From contig JAZAUS010000001.1 of NCBI GenBank assembly GCA_036342255.1, positions 62,001 to 126,000 on the forward strand: a DNA stretch of 64,000 nucleotides, in the 5' to 3' direction. Origin of the DNA: RUG11198 sp036342255 (lineage in GTDB: Bacteria > Bacillota_I > Bacilli_A > RF39 > UBA660). Position 1 is the first letter of the stretch; each line of letters begins with the position of its first letter. Positions 15,920 to 25,103 of the stretch are shown here, in pieces. The translations under genes and the position numbers were made by a program. Below the pieces are notes generated by a model. That model was not told the DNA's origin. It saw nothing but the letters and a program-made list of their open reading frames with translations, and searched no databases.

Positions 15920-16927
15920 ATGACTTTGCAAGGTGCTAATGTTTTTAATGAGGGTGATAATAGTACTATTTATACTATGAATAGTTTGCAAACTGGTCAA
16001 TATTGTGTTGTAATTCCTAAAAATTTGGATAATAATATAAATATGATTGTTGATCTTAATATGAAGTCTTCATTTGATTCTTTGATGAATAATACTGTTG
16101 ATAAAGATAGTTTGATTAAAGATGTTAATGATGAATATAATGGAGTTCTTACAAAGTATCCTAGTGGTGTTCTTGTATTTCCAATGTTTGATATTAATGA
16201 TTTGACTAGTACTATCAATAGTAATGATAAACAAAAAATGTTTGATGAAACTAAGAGAATTGGTGGAATAACTAGTGAGATATATCAAAAATTGACTGCT
16301 GAAGGAATTGATAAGAGTAAAATTGATCAAAAGATTATTATTTTAGAGAAGACAGATATTGATAATAAATTTGTTACATGGTTAAAAGAGCAAATGCCTA
16401 ATTTTGTTGATGGTGTAAATTATTCCGAATTGAAAGGTAGTACTGCTAGTCAAGATGTAAATCCTTTTACTGGTGAACCTGCTGCTGATGTGGCACCTGC
16501 TGCTGATATTTTTGGTGCTCCTGTTACTTCTGAAACTAGTACTGAACCAGTTACTACTGAGCCTGAAGTTACTCCAGATGTGACTGAACCTGAAGCTGCA
16601 CCTGCTATACCTGATAGTGATTCTACAAATGTAGAAAGCACAAATGTTGAAGAACAAGCTATACCTGAGCCTAAACCTGTTACAGATACTAAGCTTGAAA
16701 CTACTCAAGTTATACCTGAGGTGAAAGATAGTACAGAAGCTGTTACTCCAGAAAATCAAAATGTTGAACCAGCACCAGTAGCAAATGGTGAAGAGGTTGA
16801 AGTTAATGAAATTGATAAAAAGAGTGGTGGATTTGCTAATTTATTGATTTTGTTGGTTATTCTTGTTGTTGTTACTATAGCTAGTATAGAGTTAGGTAAG
16901 TTTTTATATAATACTTTTGGAGCTTAA
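15920..16927 (+). CDS. Tail-anchored protein with Pro/Glu/Thr-rich linker
   Basis: A 335-aa protein of three parts. Residues 1-170 form a soluble domain without recognised motif. Residues about 175-295 are a low-complexity linker rich in Pro, Glu, Thr, Val and Ala (repeats of the TEPEVTPDVTEPEAAP type). A single C-terminal hydrophobic helix (about 308-326) is followed by a short tail. With no signal peptide, it is most likely anchored by its C-terminus with the domain inside, or displayed through the linker if exported. Not recognised. Confidence 0.7.
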   Translation: MTLQGANVFNEGDNSTIYTMNSLQTGQYCVVIPKNLDNNINMIVDLNMKSSFDSLMNNTVDKDSLIKDVNDEYNGVLTKYPSGVLVFPMFDINDLTSTINSNDKQKMFDETKRIGGITSEIYQKLTAEGIDKSKIDQKIIILEKTDIDNKFVTWLKEQMPNFVDGVNYSELKGSTASQDVNPFTGEPAADVAPAADIFGAPVTSETSTEPVTTEPEVTPDVTEPEAAPAIPDSDSTNVESTNVEEQAIPEPKPVTDTKLETTQVIPEVKDSTEAVTPENQNVEPAPVANGEEVEVNEIDKKSGGFANLLILLVILVVVTIASIELGKFLYNTFGA

Positions 16928-16954
16928 AAAAATGCATTGTTTAATGCATTTTTT
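16927..16954. terminator. Bidirectional terminator
   Basis: A 12-bp stem (16927-16938 with 16943-16954), GTTT loop, A and T tracts on both sides, between converging genes. Confidence 0.85.
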
Positions 16955-17554
16955 TTATTCACTTTCATTTTCTGCTTCATTTAAGTTTATGTTTATGTTA
17001 TTGTCTGTTTCATTAATATTATCTTCAATTGTAATAGTAGTATTTTCTTCTTCCGATAAAATAGTATTTAATTCTATATTTATTTTGTTTTTTATACTAT
17101 TAAAATCATTATCTAATAATTCTAGTTCTTTGTTACTATATTTATTATTTATTTCATTATTATAATTAGTTAAATACTTTTCTATATATTTAACTATATC
17201 ATTTATTAATATATAGTTTTCATTATCTTGGTTGTTATAATATTTATTTAGTTCTTTTATAGATTCTAATAATTCTAATTGCCTTTTTTCTATTAAATAT
17301 GTATATGATATATTATCAATAAGTGTAGCAATTAGTTTGAAGTAATAATTGCTATTTTGTATTATGTTTATTTTTTTTGTTATGATAATATCTATTATAA
17401 AATCTGTTAATCTTTGATTGTTATATTCGTTTTCTATTTCTTTATCATTTGGGTATAATGTTTTTTTATTACATTTTAGGCATATTCTATAGTAATTATC
17501 TTCATTCTTTTTAAAAGGACCATATTTATGTATATTACATTTTTTATTTGTCAT
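16955..17554 (-). CDS. Unknown protein with N-terminal zinc-ribbon-like motif
   Basis: A 199-aa protein. The N-terminus has C-x-x-H (CNIH) and, 17 residues on, C-x-x-C (CLKC), which together could bind a zinc ion. The rest is helical and Asn/Ile/Glu rich, ending in an acidic low-complexity tail. Not recognised. SD AAGGAG precedes the start. It stands alone on the minus strand. Confidence 0.65.
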   Translation of the reverse strand: MTNKKCNIHKYGPFKKNEDNYYRICLKCNKKTLYPNDKEIENEYNNQRLTDFIIDIIITKKINIIQNSNYYFKLIATLIDNISYTYLIEKRQLELLESIKELNKYYNNQDNENYILINDIVKYIEKYLTNYNNEINNKYSNKELELLDNDFNSIKNKINIELNTILSEEENTTITIEDNINETDNNININLNEAENESE

Positions 17555-17663
17555 ATTATAAAAACTCCTTAATTTTTTTCTTAGTTTTATTGTATCACAA
17601 ATATTTCATTTTGTATCAATAAATAAAATAAAATTAATTAATTATTTATTTTTTTAAAAAGTA

Positions 17664-17692
17664 TTGTCTTTTTATCTAATACTAAGTATAAT
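17664..17692 (+). promoter_or_regulatory. Promoter of the tsaEB-rimI-tsaD operon
   Basis: TTGTCT at 17664-17669 and TATAAT at 17687-17692 with a 17-bp spacer, 30 bp before the tsaE start. Confidence 0.75.
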
Positions 17693-17722
17693 AAAAGAAG
17701 TAAAAAAGAAAGGTGATACAAA

Positions 17723-18175
17723 ATGAATGATGCATATAAGATTACTACTCATAGTGATATTGAGACTATAGAAGTAGCTCAAAACTTGGAATCAGAGAAA
17801 TTTCCTAATATGGTTATTTGTTTGAATGGTGATTTAGGAAGTGGCAAAACTGTTTTTACAAAAGGTTTTGCAAGTGCTATGGGAATTGATGAGGTTACTT
17901 CTCCAACATTTAATATATTAAAACAATATTATGGTGAGCTACCTTTAAATCATATTGATGTTTATAGAACTAATGGTGATGTAGCTAGTTTAGGTCTAGA
18001 TGAATTATTTAATTCTAATGCTGTTACTATAATTGAATGGGCTGAAATGATTGAGGAATATTTACCTAAGGAGAGATTAGATGTTACTTTTAAAATAGTG
18101 GATGAAAATACTAGATTAATTGTAATTAAGCCTTATGGTGATAAATATGTGGCTGTTTGTGAGGATGCATTATGA
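17723..18175 (+). CDS. tsaE: tRNA t6A biosynthesis ATPase TsaE
   Basis: A 150-aa P-loop ATPase of the threonylcarbamoyl-adenosine pathway, working with TsaB and TsaD. Walker A GDLGSGKT is near residue 38, SPTFNIL follows, then HIDVYR, and the Walker B-like IIEWAEM. Length is typical. SD AAAGGTGAT. It overlaps tsaB by 4 bp, so the pathway genes are coupled. Confidence 0.94.
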   Translation: MNDAYKITTHSDIETIEVAQNLESEKFPNMVICLNGDLGSGKTVFTKGFASAMGIDEVTSPTFNILKQYYGELPLNHIDVYRTNGDVASLGLDELFNSNAVTIIEWAEMIEEYLPKERLDVTFKIVDENTRLIVIKPYGDKYVAVCEDAL

Positions 18176-18804
18176 TAAGTTTATTTATAGATACATCATC
18201 TTTTGATGTATCTATTGCTATCGTTAAAGATAATAAGATACTAGCTAGTATTTGTGATAGTATTCCTAATGAACATTCTATTTATGTTACTAGTTATTTA
18301 GATGATGTTATAAAAGAGGCGGGTATTGATAAGAAAGATATAGATAAGATAATGGTGGTTAATGGACCTGGTTCTTTTACTGGTCTTAGGATTGGTGTTA
18401 CTATAGCAAAGGTATTTGCATATTTGTTAGAGAAGAAAGTAATATGTGTATCTTCTTTGAAGATGAGAGCATTATCTGTTAAACATGATTATTGTTTAAC
18501 TTTGATTAATGCTAGAAATGATAATTATTATTTGGCTTTATATGATAAAGATAATAATGAGGTTGTAGATCCTAAATTTGGTAATAAGGGTGAAGTTTTA
18601 GATATTATATCAAAATATCAACCTATTTGTATTGCGGATGATAGCTTTGAAATAGATGATATTAATGTTTGTAAACAAGAATTAGATATTTTATCAATAG
18701 TTGATTATTATAAGAATAGTGATGAAATTGAATCTCATATGGTTGTTCCTGAATATCTAAAATTACCTCAGGCAATGGAGAAAAGTAATGATAAGAGAAA
18801 TTGA
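18172..18804 (+). CDS. tsaB: tRNA t6A biosynthesis protein TsaB
   Basis: A 210-aa ASKHA-fold partner of TsaD. The N-terminal LFIDTSSFDVSIA and the signature GPGSFTGLRIGVTIAK (about residues 63-78) are diagnostic. The C-terminal half is shortened and diverged, usual for the family. It overlaps rimI by 17 nt. Confidence 0.93.
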   Translation: MISLFIDTSSFDVSIAIVKDNKILASICDSIPNEHSIYVTSYLDDVIKEAGIDKKDIDKIMVVNGPGSFTGLRIGVTIAKVFAYLLEKKVICVSSLKMRALSVKHDYCLTLINARNDNYYLALYDKDNNEVVDPKFGNKGEVLDIISKYQPICIADDSFEIDDINVCKQELDILSIVDYYKNSDEIESHMVVPEYLKLPQAMEKSNDKRN

Positions 18805-19144
18805 GAGTATTGAATCTACTAATCCTTTTCAAAAGAGTATTGAGTTTTATCAAGATGATGATGTTTTGGGGTATTTAATATATTCTCATATTTATGATAG
18901 ATTAGAGATAGATGATTTTTTTGTTAATGAAGATATGAGAAATAAAGGAATAGGAAAAAAATTAATGAGTTATTTAGTGAGTATTGCTATTGATAGTCAT
19001 GTTGTTAATATTACTTTAGAAGTTAGAAAAAGTAATGAAATTGCTAGAAATTTATATAAAGCTTTTGGATTTAGAGAAGTTGCTTTGAGAAGGCTTTATT
19101 ATGGTGATGAAGATGGTATACTTATGGAGAAACAGGTGATGTAG
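18788..19144 (+). CDS. rimI: Ribosomal protein N-acetyltransferase RimI-like
   Basis: A 118-aa GNAT. The acetyl-CoA loop appears as RNKGIGKKLM (Q/R-x-x-G-x-G/A), then LEVRKSNEIARNLYKAFGF. In E. coli RimI acetylates S18; in Firmicutes it is commonly co-located with tsaB and tsaD, as here. The product is short for the family (about 145 aa), with a trimmed N-terminus. Confidence 0.85.
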   Translation: MIREIESIESTNPFQKSIEFYQDDDVLGYLIYSHIYDRLEIDDFFVNEDMRNKGIGKKLMSYLVSIAIDSHVVNITLEVRKSNEIARNLYKAFGFREVALRRLYYGDEDGILMEKQVM

Positions 19145-20155
19145 TTGAAAGATATATATTGTTTAGCGATAGAGTCAAGTTGTGATGAAACTAGTATGAG
19201 TATTATAAAGAATGGTGTTGAAGAAATTGAGACTATTGTTTTTAGTCAAATTGATATTCATAAAAGATTTGGAGGAGTTGTTCCTGAAATTGCTAGTCGT
19301 AGTCATATTGAATGTATTACTATTGTTTTAGATGAGTTATTAAAAAAGAGTAAGATGTCTATGGAAGATATTGATATAATAGGTGTTACGTATGGTCCTG
19401 GATTAATAGGTTCTTTGTTAATAGGGGTTCAATGTGCTAAAACTATTTCTTTAGTTACGGGCAAACCTTTAGTACCAGTTCATCATATAGCCGGGCATAT
19501 TTATGCTAATAATTTAGAAGAAAGATTAGAATTTCCTTTGATAGCATTGGTAGTTAGTGGAGGTCATACAAGTCTTATTTATATGGATGAAGATTATTCT
19601 TTTAAGAAGATTGGAGATACATTAGATGATGCTGTTGGTGAAGCTTATGATAAGGTGGCTAAAATATTAGGGCTTGATTATCCAGGTGGTCCAATAGTTG
19701 ATAAATTGGCAAAAGAAGGTAATGATTCATATGATTTACCATATCCTTTGGATGATGATAGTTATAATTTTTCTTTTAGTGGAATTAAGAGCGCTGTAGT
19801 TAATTTAGTTCATAATGAGAAACAGCGTGGAAATACTATTAGAGTAGAAGATGTATGTGCTACTTTTCAAAAAAGGGTAGTTACAGTAATTACTAAAAAA
19901 GCATTAAAGGCTATTCGTGAATATGAGGTAAAGAACTTTGTAATGGCTGGCGGAGTTGCTGCTAGTAAAGAATTAAGAGGTACTTTAGAAAAAATGTGTC
20001 ATGATAATGGTATTAAGTTTTCTGTTCCTAGAATAAAGTATTGTACTGATAATGCTGCTATGATAGGTGCTGCAGCATATTATGCTTATAAAAAGGGAAT
20101 AGTAGGGGATTTAAAATTAAATGCTATGGCAGTGGATAGTATTTATAATAAATAG
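19145..20155 (+). CDS. tsaD: tRNA N6-threonylcarbamoyladenosine transferase TsaD
   Basis: A 336-aa enzyme that transfers the threonylcarbamoyl group to A37 of ANN-decoding tRNAs. The start AIESSCDETS, the metal-binding HHIAGH motif near residue 111, VVSGGHTSL, the GEAYDKVAKILGL segment and the late AGGVAASKELR and DNAAMIG motifs are all present. The start is TTG directly after the rimI stop, with AGGTGAT upstream. Confidence 0.95.
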   Translation: MKDIYCLAIESSCDETSMSIIKNGVEEIETIVFSQIDIHKRFGGVVPEIASRSHIECITIVLDELLKKSKMSMEDIDIIGVTYGPGLIGSLLIGVQCAKTISLVTGKPLVPVHHIAGHIYANNLEERLEFPLIALVVSGGHTSLIYMDEDYSFKKIGDTLDDAVGEAYDKVAKILGLDYPGGPIVDKLAKEGNDSYDLPYPLDDDSYNFSFSGIKSAVVNLVHNEKQRGNTIRVEDVCATFQKRVVTVITKKALKAIREYEVKNFVMAGGVAASKELRGTLEKMCHDNGIKFSVPRIKYCTDNAAMIGAAAYYAYKKGIVGDLKLNAMAVDSIYNK

Positions 20156-20233
20156 AAAAAATTAATAAAATGTAAAAAATCTCTTGATTTATGGCTAATT
20201 TTATTATATAATTAAGTAGTCATTGAGATTTTT

Positions 20234-20309
20234 GCCTAATTAGCTCAGTCGGTAGAGCACTCGGCTGTTAACCGATAGGTCGTAGGTTCGAGTCCTACAT
20301 TAGGCGCCA
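20234..20309 (+). tRNA. tRNA-Asn (anticodon GTT)
   Basis: A 76-nt cloverleaf. The 7-bp acceptor GCCTAAT/ATTAGGC, D-arm TAGCTCAG, anticodon GTT at 20267-20269, T-loop GTTCGAGTC and encoded CCA are present. It lies next to asnS and tsaD, whose products act on this tRNA. Confidence 0.97.
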
Positions 20310-20320
20310 TTTGATGATAT

Positions 20321-20348
20321 AAAGTCCTTATTTGAGGACTTTTTTTTA
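20321..20348 (+). terminator. Terminator after tRNA-Asn
   Basis: An 8-bp stem (20321-20328 with 20335-20342), 6-nt loop, T tract. Confidence 0.85.
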
Positions 20349-20420
20349 TTTTTAGTTAAAAAATTAACAAATAGAGAAAAAAAGTCTTGCAAAATTATAC
20401 AAAGTGTGGCATACTATTAC

Positions 20421-20476
20421 TTGTTAGTTTAGTTTAATTAAAAAACCTTTAAATTAAACTGAATAAACTATTAACA
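20421..20476 (+). repeat. Imperfect inverted repeat in the leader of the XRE gene
   Basis: The left arm 20421-20439 and right arm 20452-20476 are complementary in three blocks (TTGTTA, GTTTA, TTTAATT on the left). It lies between a weak promoter-like pair (TTGCAA near 20386; TACT box near 20412) and the start codon, and may be an operator for the regulator itself or an RNA hairpin. Confidence 0.5.
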
Positions 20477-20510
20477 AATAGTATTAAATTTGTAAGTGAG
20501 GTTGAGAAGA

Positions 20511-20864
20511 ATGTTAATTGGAAAAAGAATCAAGGACATGAGATTAGAAAAGGGAATGAGTCAACAAGAATTGGGGGATTTAATTGGAGTAACTAAGGTT
20601 TCAGTTTGTGGTTATGAAAATGGTACTAGAACACCTAGTTTGGAAACTTTTTGTATATTAGCAGATATTTTTGAAACAACAACAGATTACTTACTTGGAA
20701 GAGAAGTTCCAGTTGTAAGTGAAGATGGTAATGAATATATAGGAGCTGTTTCAAGAGATGATATAGATATTATTAACGAAATAAGGCATTATCCAAATTT
20801 ATATGCTAAATTAATTAAAGATGTTAAACGTTATGTTAGTTTAATTGTTAAAAAAATGAGATAA
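20511..20864 (+). CDS. XRE-family transcriptional regulator
   Basis: A 117-aa protein with an N-terminal helix-turn-helix: KRIKDMRLEKGMSQQELG, GVTKVSVCGYENGTRTPSLE and TTDYLLGRE, the classic Cro/C1 pattern. The C-terminal half is a short helical tail with a basic end. The start is ATG 20511; the GTG at 20496 would add five residues before the helix-turn-helix. It stands alone with a long inverted repeat in its leader, suggesting autoregulation. Confidence 0.85.
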   Translation: MLIGKRIKDMRLEKGMSQQELGDLIGVTKVSVCGYENGTRTPSLETFCILADIFETTTDYLLGREVPVVSEDGNEYIGAVSRDDIDIINEIRHYPNLYAKLIKDVKRYVSLIVKKMR

Positions 20865-20899
20865 TAAGCATAAAAGCTTATTATTTTTTATTTTTTTTG
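20863..20899 (+). terminator. Terminator after XRE gene
   Basis: A 7-bp stem AATAAGC/GCTTATT (20863-20869 with 20876-20882), followed by a T-rich tract. Confidence 0.7.
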
Positions 20900-20925
20900 G
20901 TATAATAATTATTGGAGTGATATTA

Positions 20926-22290
20926 ATGGACGTTAAACAATTATATGAAAAAAGTTATAAGGGGAAAAAAGTTAAGGTAGAAGGATGGATCAAGAATCAT
21001 CGCCGTCAAAAAGATTTTGGTTTTATTGATTTTTCTGATGGTACATGTTTTTCACATCTTCAAATAGTTTATGATAGTAAAATAAAGAATTTTGATGATA
21101 TATCTAAATTATTAGTTGGTAGTGCTATAGAAGTTGAAGGTAAAATTGTTGAATCTCAAGGAAAGCAAGATTTTGAATTAAAGGCAACTTCGGTTAAATT
21201 ATTAGGAAATTGTCCTGCTGATTTTCCTATTCAGCCTAAAAGACATACTAGGGAATTTTTAAGGGAAGTTGCTTATCTTCGACCTAGGACTAATTTGTTT
21301 CAAGCGGTATTTAGAGTTCGTAGTGTTGCGGCTTATGCTATTCATAAATATTTTCAAGATAGGGGATATGTATATTTTCATGCACCTTTAATTACTGCTA
21401 GTGATTGTGAAGGCGCTGGTGAAATGTTTCAAGTAACAACTTTAGATTTGGAAAAAGTTGCAAAAAGTGGGGAAGTTGATTATCAAAAGGATTTTTTTGG
21501 TAAAGAAGCTTCATTAACAGTTTCTGGACAATTAGAAGCTGAAACATTTGCTTTAGCATACAAAAAGACTTATACTTTTGGACCTACTTTTAGAGCTGAG
21601 AATTCTAATACTAAAACACATGCTAATGAATTTTGGATGATTGAACCTGAAATTGCTTTTTGTGATTTGAACGAAGATATGGATATTATGGAAGAAATGT
21701 TAAAATATGTTGTATCATATGTGTTAGATAATTGTCCTGATGAAATTGATTTTTTTGATAAATTTGTTGAAAAAGGTTTAAGAGATAAGTTAACTAAGTT
21801 AATTGAGAGTGAGTTTACAAGAGTTACTCATGAAGAAGTTATAAAAATATTAAAAGAAGCTAAAGTAAAATGGGAATTTCCACCAGAATATGGGGAAGAT
21901 ATTGCTAAAGAACATGAAAAATATATTACGGAATACTTTAATGGTCCTGTATTTATTAAAGATTGGCCTAAGGATATAAAGGCGTTTTATATGAAACAAA
22001 ATGATGATGGTAAAACAGTAGCTGCTGTTGATTTGGAAGTTCCTGGTGCAGGAGAACTAATGGGTGGATCTCAAAGAGAAGAAGATTATGATAAATTAAT
22101 GAATAGAATGAAAGAGTTAGAAATGCCAGAAGAAGGAATGGAATGGTATTTGAATTTGAGAAAATTTGGTGGTTGTTATCATTCTGGTTTTGGAATGGGA
22201 TTTGAAAGATTGTTAATTTATTTAACTGGTGTTGATAATATTAGAGATGTAATTCCATATCCTAGAACTCCTGGTAATTGTGATTTTTAA
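20926..22290 (+). CDS. asnS: Asparaginyl-tRNA synthetase
   Basis: A 454-aa class IIb aminoacyl-tRNA synthetase charging tRNA-Asn. The N-terminal OB-fold (VKVEGWIKNHRRQKDFGFID), motif 1 region, motif 2 (FRAENSNTKTHANEFWMIEP) and motif 3 (GFGMGFERLL) ending in YPRTPGNCDF identify it as AsnRS rather than AspRS. Start is ATG 20926 with GGAG 20914-20917; the GTG at 20917 overlaps that SD. No T-box is visible ahead of it. Confidence 0.96.
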   Translation: MDVKQLYEKSYKGKKVKVEGWIKNHRRQKDFGFIDFSDGTCFSHLQIVYDSKIKNFDDISKLLVGSAIEVEGKIVESQGKQDFELKATSVKLLGNCPADFPIQPKRHTREFLREVAYLRPRTNLFQAVFRVRSVAAYAIHKYFQDRGYVYFHAPLITASDCEGAGEMFQVTTLDLEKVAKSGEVDYQKDFFGKEASLTVSGQLEAETFALAYKKTYTFGPTFRAENSNTKTHANEFWMIEPEIAFCDLNEDMDIMEEMLKYVVSYVLDNCPDEIDFFDKFVEKGLRDKLTKLIESEFTRVTHEEVIKILKEAKVKWEFPPEYGEDIAKEHEKYITEYFNGPVFIKDWPKDIKAFYMKQNDDGKTVAAVDLEVPGAGELMGGSQREEDYDKLMNRMKELEMPEEGMEWYLNLRKFGGCYHSGFGMGFERLLIYLTGVDNIRDVIPYPRTPGNCDF

Positions 22291-22305
22291 AAAATATATT
22301 TAATT

Positions 22306-22345
22306 AAAAAAAATAAGAAGAATTAATTATCTTCTTATTTTTTTA
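22306..22345. terminator. Bidirectional terminator
   Basis: A stem of at least 11 bp (22311-22321 with 22330-22340) with A and T tracts, between the converging asnS and PBP genes. Confidence 0.85.
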
Positions 22346-25091
22346 ATGTGATATTTCGGGTTGCTGTTTTTTCTTCATCTTTATATTTAACTTTATAAGT
22401 TATTGTAAAGTATCCTTGATTTGTAATACTATTTACAGCTGATTCTAATTCTGATGAAGAACTATATGTTCTATTTTGGAATATATAATCTATATCATAT
22501 TCGTTTTGTGATAATTTTTTTCCTTCAAATGTTACAGTAACGCCTGCTTCTGCATATTTTCCTATATCAAAGATAGGGTTAGATGTTACTATAGATACAT
22601 TTAATCCGGTATCATCAGAGTCTGTTCCGGTTGTTTTTGTTTTTACTGTTACACCATTAGAAGCATTTGCTTTGAATTTTCTATATTCTGCTTTAACCAT
22701 TATTGTTACATCACCGGATGTTCTAGCTCTGTAAGTATAACTTTTATCTGTTGTAAATGCTACTTCTCTACCATTTACATATATTCCATATCCAAAATCA
22801 CCTGTGTAATCTTTTCTTGCATCAATTAATGATTTAGAACTATTTCCAAATACTACTTGTGAATAGTATTTGTTTAAGTAATCATCTGTTGCAACTTCTG
22901 GTTTGTTTCCATCCCATGTTATTTTAACTCCAGTTAGAGAATCTGTTGCTTTTAAGTTTTTGACGTCATCTAATTTAGCGAAACGTGGTGAAACTTCAGT
23001 AGGAGCACTTCCAGATGCAAAAAATTCATTTCTAACTAAATCACCTGGAGTAAATTCGCTAGGTTTTTGTGGAGGCCATGTTCCAAATTCTACTGATGCT
23101 TGCACGACAGATGATGGTTGTTTAAATTCTTCATTTGTAACAGGTATATAACTCATAACTGCTGTCATTAAGTTATCTTTTGGTGCGCTTGCTCCTGTTA
23201 AATAATAACTACTTGATGTTTTTTCGTAACCATACCATAATGATATAGCATGTTTTGGTGTATATGCGACAGACCATAAATCTTTAACAGCACTTGAAGG
23301 TAATCCATGTTTTCTTAGTTCATCTTCACTGAAATTAGATGTTCCTGTTTTTACGGCTTTTGTTCCTGCATATCTTGCAGTACCTCCGCTAAAACCGTGA
23401 TGTGCGGCATATTCTAAAACATTTGTCATTAAATATGCAGTTGATTCTTTCATTGCTTGTTGTTTTTTAAAATTGAAATCAGTTGTTTCATTAGTACCTC
23501 TATATTTTATAGATTTAATTGTGTGTGGTTCGATATAATAACCACCATTTGCAAAGGCTGCATATGCACCAGCCATTTCTACGGTTGTTACACCTTTTGA
23601 TAAACCACCTATGGCATATGATTCATAGGCTACATTATTTTCTAATTTTATTCCTAAATCATTTACAAATTTTACTATTTTATCATTTCCAACTTCTTTA
23701 TTAACTCTTTGTAATGCTTTAACGGCTGGAACGTTTCTTGATACGGCAACGGCATCTTTTAGTGTCATCATACCATTATATCCACCGTCCCAGTTTCCAA
23801 ATTCAGTTCCATCAGAGTAGTGCCATGATTCATCCATGAATAATTCATAAGTAGAAAAATTATCATATTCCATACCTGGTCCATAAGCGAAAACTGGTTT
23901 TGCTGTTGATCCTGGTTGCCTTTTTGCCATTGTTGCATAGTTATAAGTTAATTCTCCGGTTCTATTTCTTCCAGCGCCTATGGCATTTATTTCTCCATTT
24001 GTAACATCTAATACTGTTACACCGGCTTGAACTTTTTCATCTGGCCAATTATATGCTTCACCACTCATTATGTTATCTAATCCTTTTTGAATTTCAGGAT
24101 TTAGCGCGGTATGAACTTCCATTGATACTAGGTAAGGATTATTTTTAGTTCTAGCTTCAACTTCTTCAATTACGGCATCTACATAACCTTGATATTTGGT
24201 TTTTTCATTTGAACCATTTAATATGCTTTTAATATCTATTGCACCAGCTACGTCTGCTTCTTCTTGTGTTATATAGCCGTGTCTTACCATTAGTTTTAAA
24301 ACAGTTTTAATTCTAGCTGCTGCATTTTCTGGTTTATTATAAGGATTATATCCATTTGGAGATTGGAATAGTCCTGCGATTAATGCTGCTTCTGGTAAAC
24401 TTAATTGACTTACATTTTTATTAAAATAATATTTTGAAGCTTCTTGTACTCCATATACATTTCCTCCAAGTAAAGAATCATTTACATAAAATTCTAAAAT
24501 TTCTTCCTTAGAGTAATTCTTTTCCATTATAAATATAGATAAGTATATGTCTTTAAATTTTCTTATAATATTTCTGTCTCTTGAAGTTAAATTATTCTTA
24601 ACAACTTGCATTGTAAGAGTTGATGCTCCACCTGCATAACTATTACCCATTATTTGACCAAAGGAAGCTTTTAAAAATCTTGCTCCATCAACACCATTGT
24701 GTTGGAAGTATCTTGAGTCTTCAGTTGCTACTATAGCATCTATTAATACTTGTGGGAGATCTTCATATTTAATTGATTCTCTTTTTTCTATACCTAATTT
24801 TGCTATAACATTATTTTTACTATCATATATTACTGTTTGATCTTGATTAGCTAAAGCATTGGGATCAAATTTTTCTGTTGAAGCAACTATATAGAGGAAG
24901 AAACCAAATATAGCAAATACTGCTACTGATCCTAAAAAAATTAGTAAGCTTACTAGCTTTTTCCATAGTTTTCTCTTTGGCTTTTTCTTATTTAATGTTA
25001 CAACTTTACGTTTTTTTCTTTTTTTGATAGTACTTTTGTTATTATTTAGTTTTGGTATAGGTATACTTTTTCTTTTTTTTCTTTTTTTCAT
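22335..25091 (-). CDS. ponA: Class A penicillin-binding protein (PBP1A-type)
   Basis: A 918-aa bifunctional peptidoglycan synthase. It has a very basic cytoplasmic N-terminus (about 40 residues), one membrane helix (about 45-68), then a GT51 glycosyltransferase domain (EDSRYFQHNGVD; GGASTLTMQVVKN). The transpeptidase domain has the active-site serine in PGSTAKP (about 394), SRN (about 449) and KTGTS (about 580), and a C-terminal tail has fibronectin/Ig-like repeats. It shows the cell makes peptidoglycan. It is 12 nt behind recU in the same operon, as in Bacillus. Confidence 0.95.
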   Translation of the reverse strand: MKKRKKRKSIPIPKLNNNKSTIKKRKKRKVVTLNKKKPKRKLWKKLVSLLIFLGSVAVFAIFGFFLYIVASTEKFDPNALANQDQTVIYDSKNNVIAKLGIEKRESIKYEDLPQVLIDAIVATEDSRYFQHNGVDGARFLKASFGQIMGNSYAGGASTLTMQVVKNNLTSRDRNIIRKFKDIYLSIFIMEKNYSKEEILEFYVNDSLLGGNVYGVQEASKYYFNKNVSQLSLPEAALIAGLFQSPNGYNPYNKPENAAARIKTVLKLMVRHGYITQEEADVAGAIDIKSILNGSNEKTKYQGYVDAVIEEVEARTKNNPYLVSMEVHTALNPEIQKGLDNIMSGEAYNWPDEKVQAGVTVLDVTNGEINAIGAGRNRTGELTYNYATMAKRQPGSTAKPVFAYGPGMEYDNFSTYELFMDESWHYSDGTEFGNWDGGYNGMMTLKDAVAVSRNVPAVKALQRVNKEVGNDKIVKFVNDLGIKLENNVAYESYAIGGLSKGVTTVEMAGAYAAFANGGYYIEPHTIKSIKYRGTNETTDFNFKKQQAMKESTAYLMTNVLEYAAHHGFSGGTARYAGTKAVKTGTSNFSEDELRKHGLPSSAVKDLWSVAYTPKHAISLWYGYEKTSSSYYLTGASAPKDNLMTAVMSYIPVTNEEFKQPSSVVQASVEFGTWPPQKPSEFTPGDLVRNEFFASGSAPTEVSPRFAKLDDVKNLKATDSLTGVKITWDGNKPEVATDDYLNKYYSQVVFGNSSKSLIDARKDYTGDFGYGIYVNGREVAFTTDKSYTYRARTSGDVTIMVKAEYRKFKANASNGVTVKTKTTGTDSDDTGLNVSIVTSNPIFDIGKYAEAGVTVTFEGKKLSQNEYDIDYIFQNRTYSSSSELESAVNSITNQGYFTITYKVKYKDEEKTATRNITLKK

Positions 25092-25103
25092 TAATAACCA
25101 CCT

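Noticed and set aside
16450..16759. Antisense frames opposite the Pro/Thr-rich linker
   Set aside because: Low-complexity sequence opens several frames on both strands; no start signals support them.
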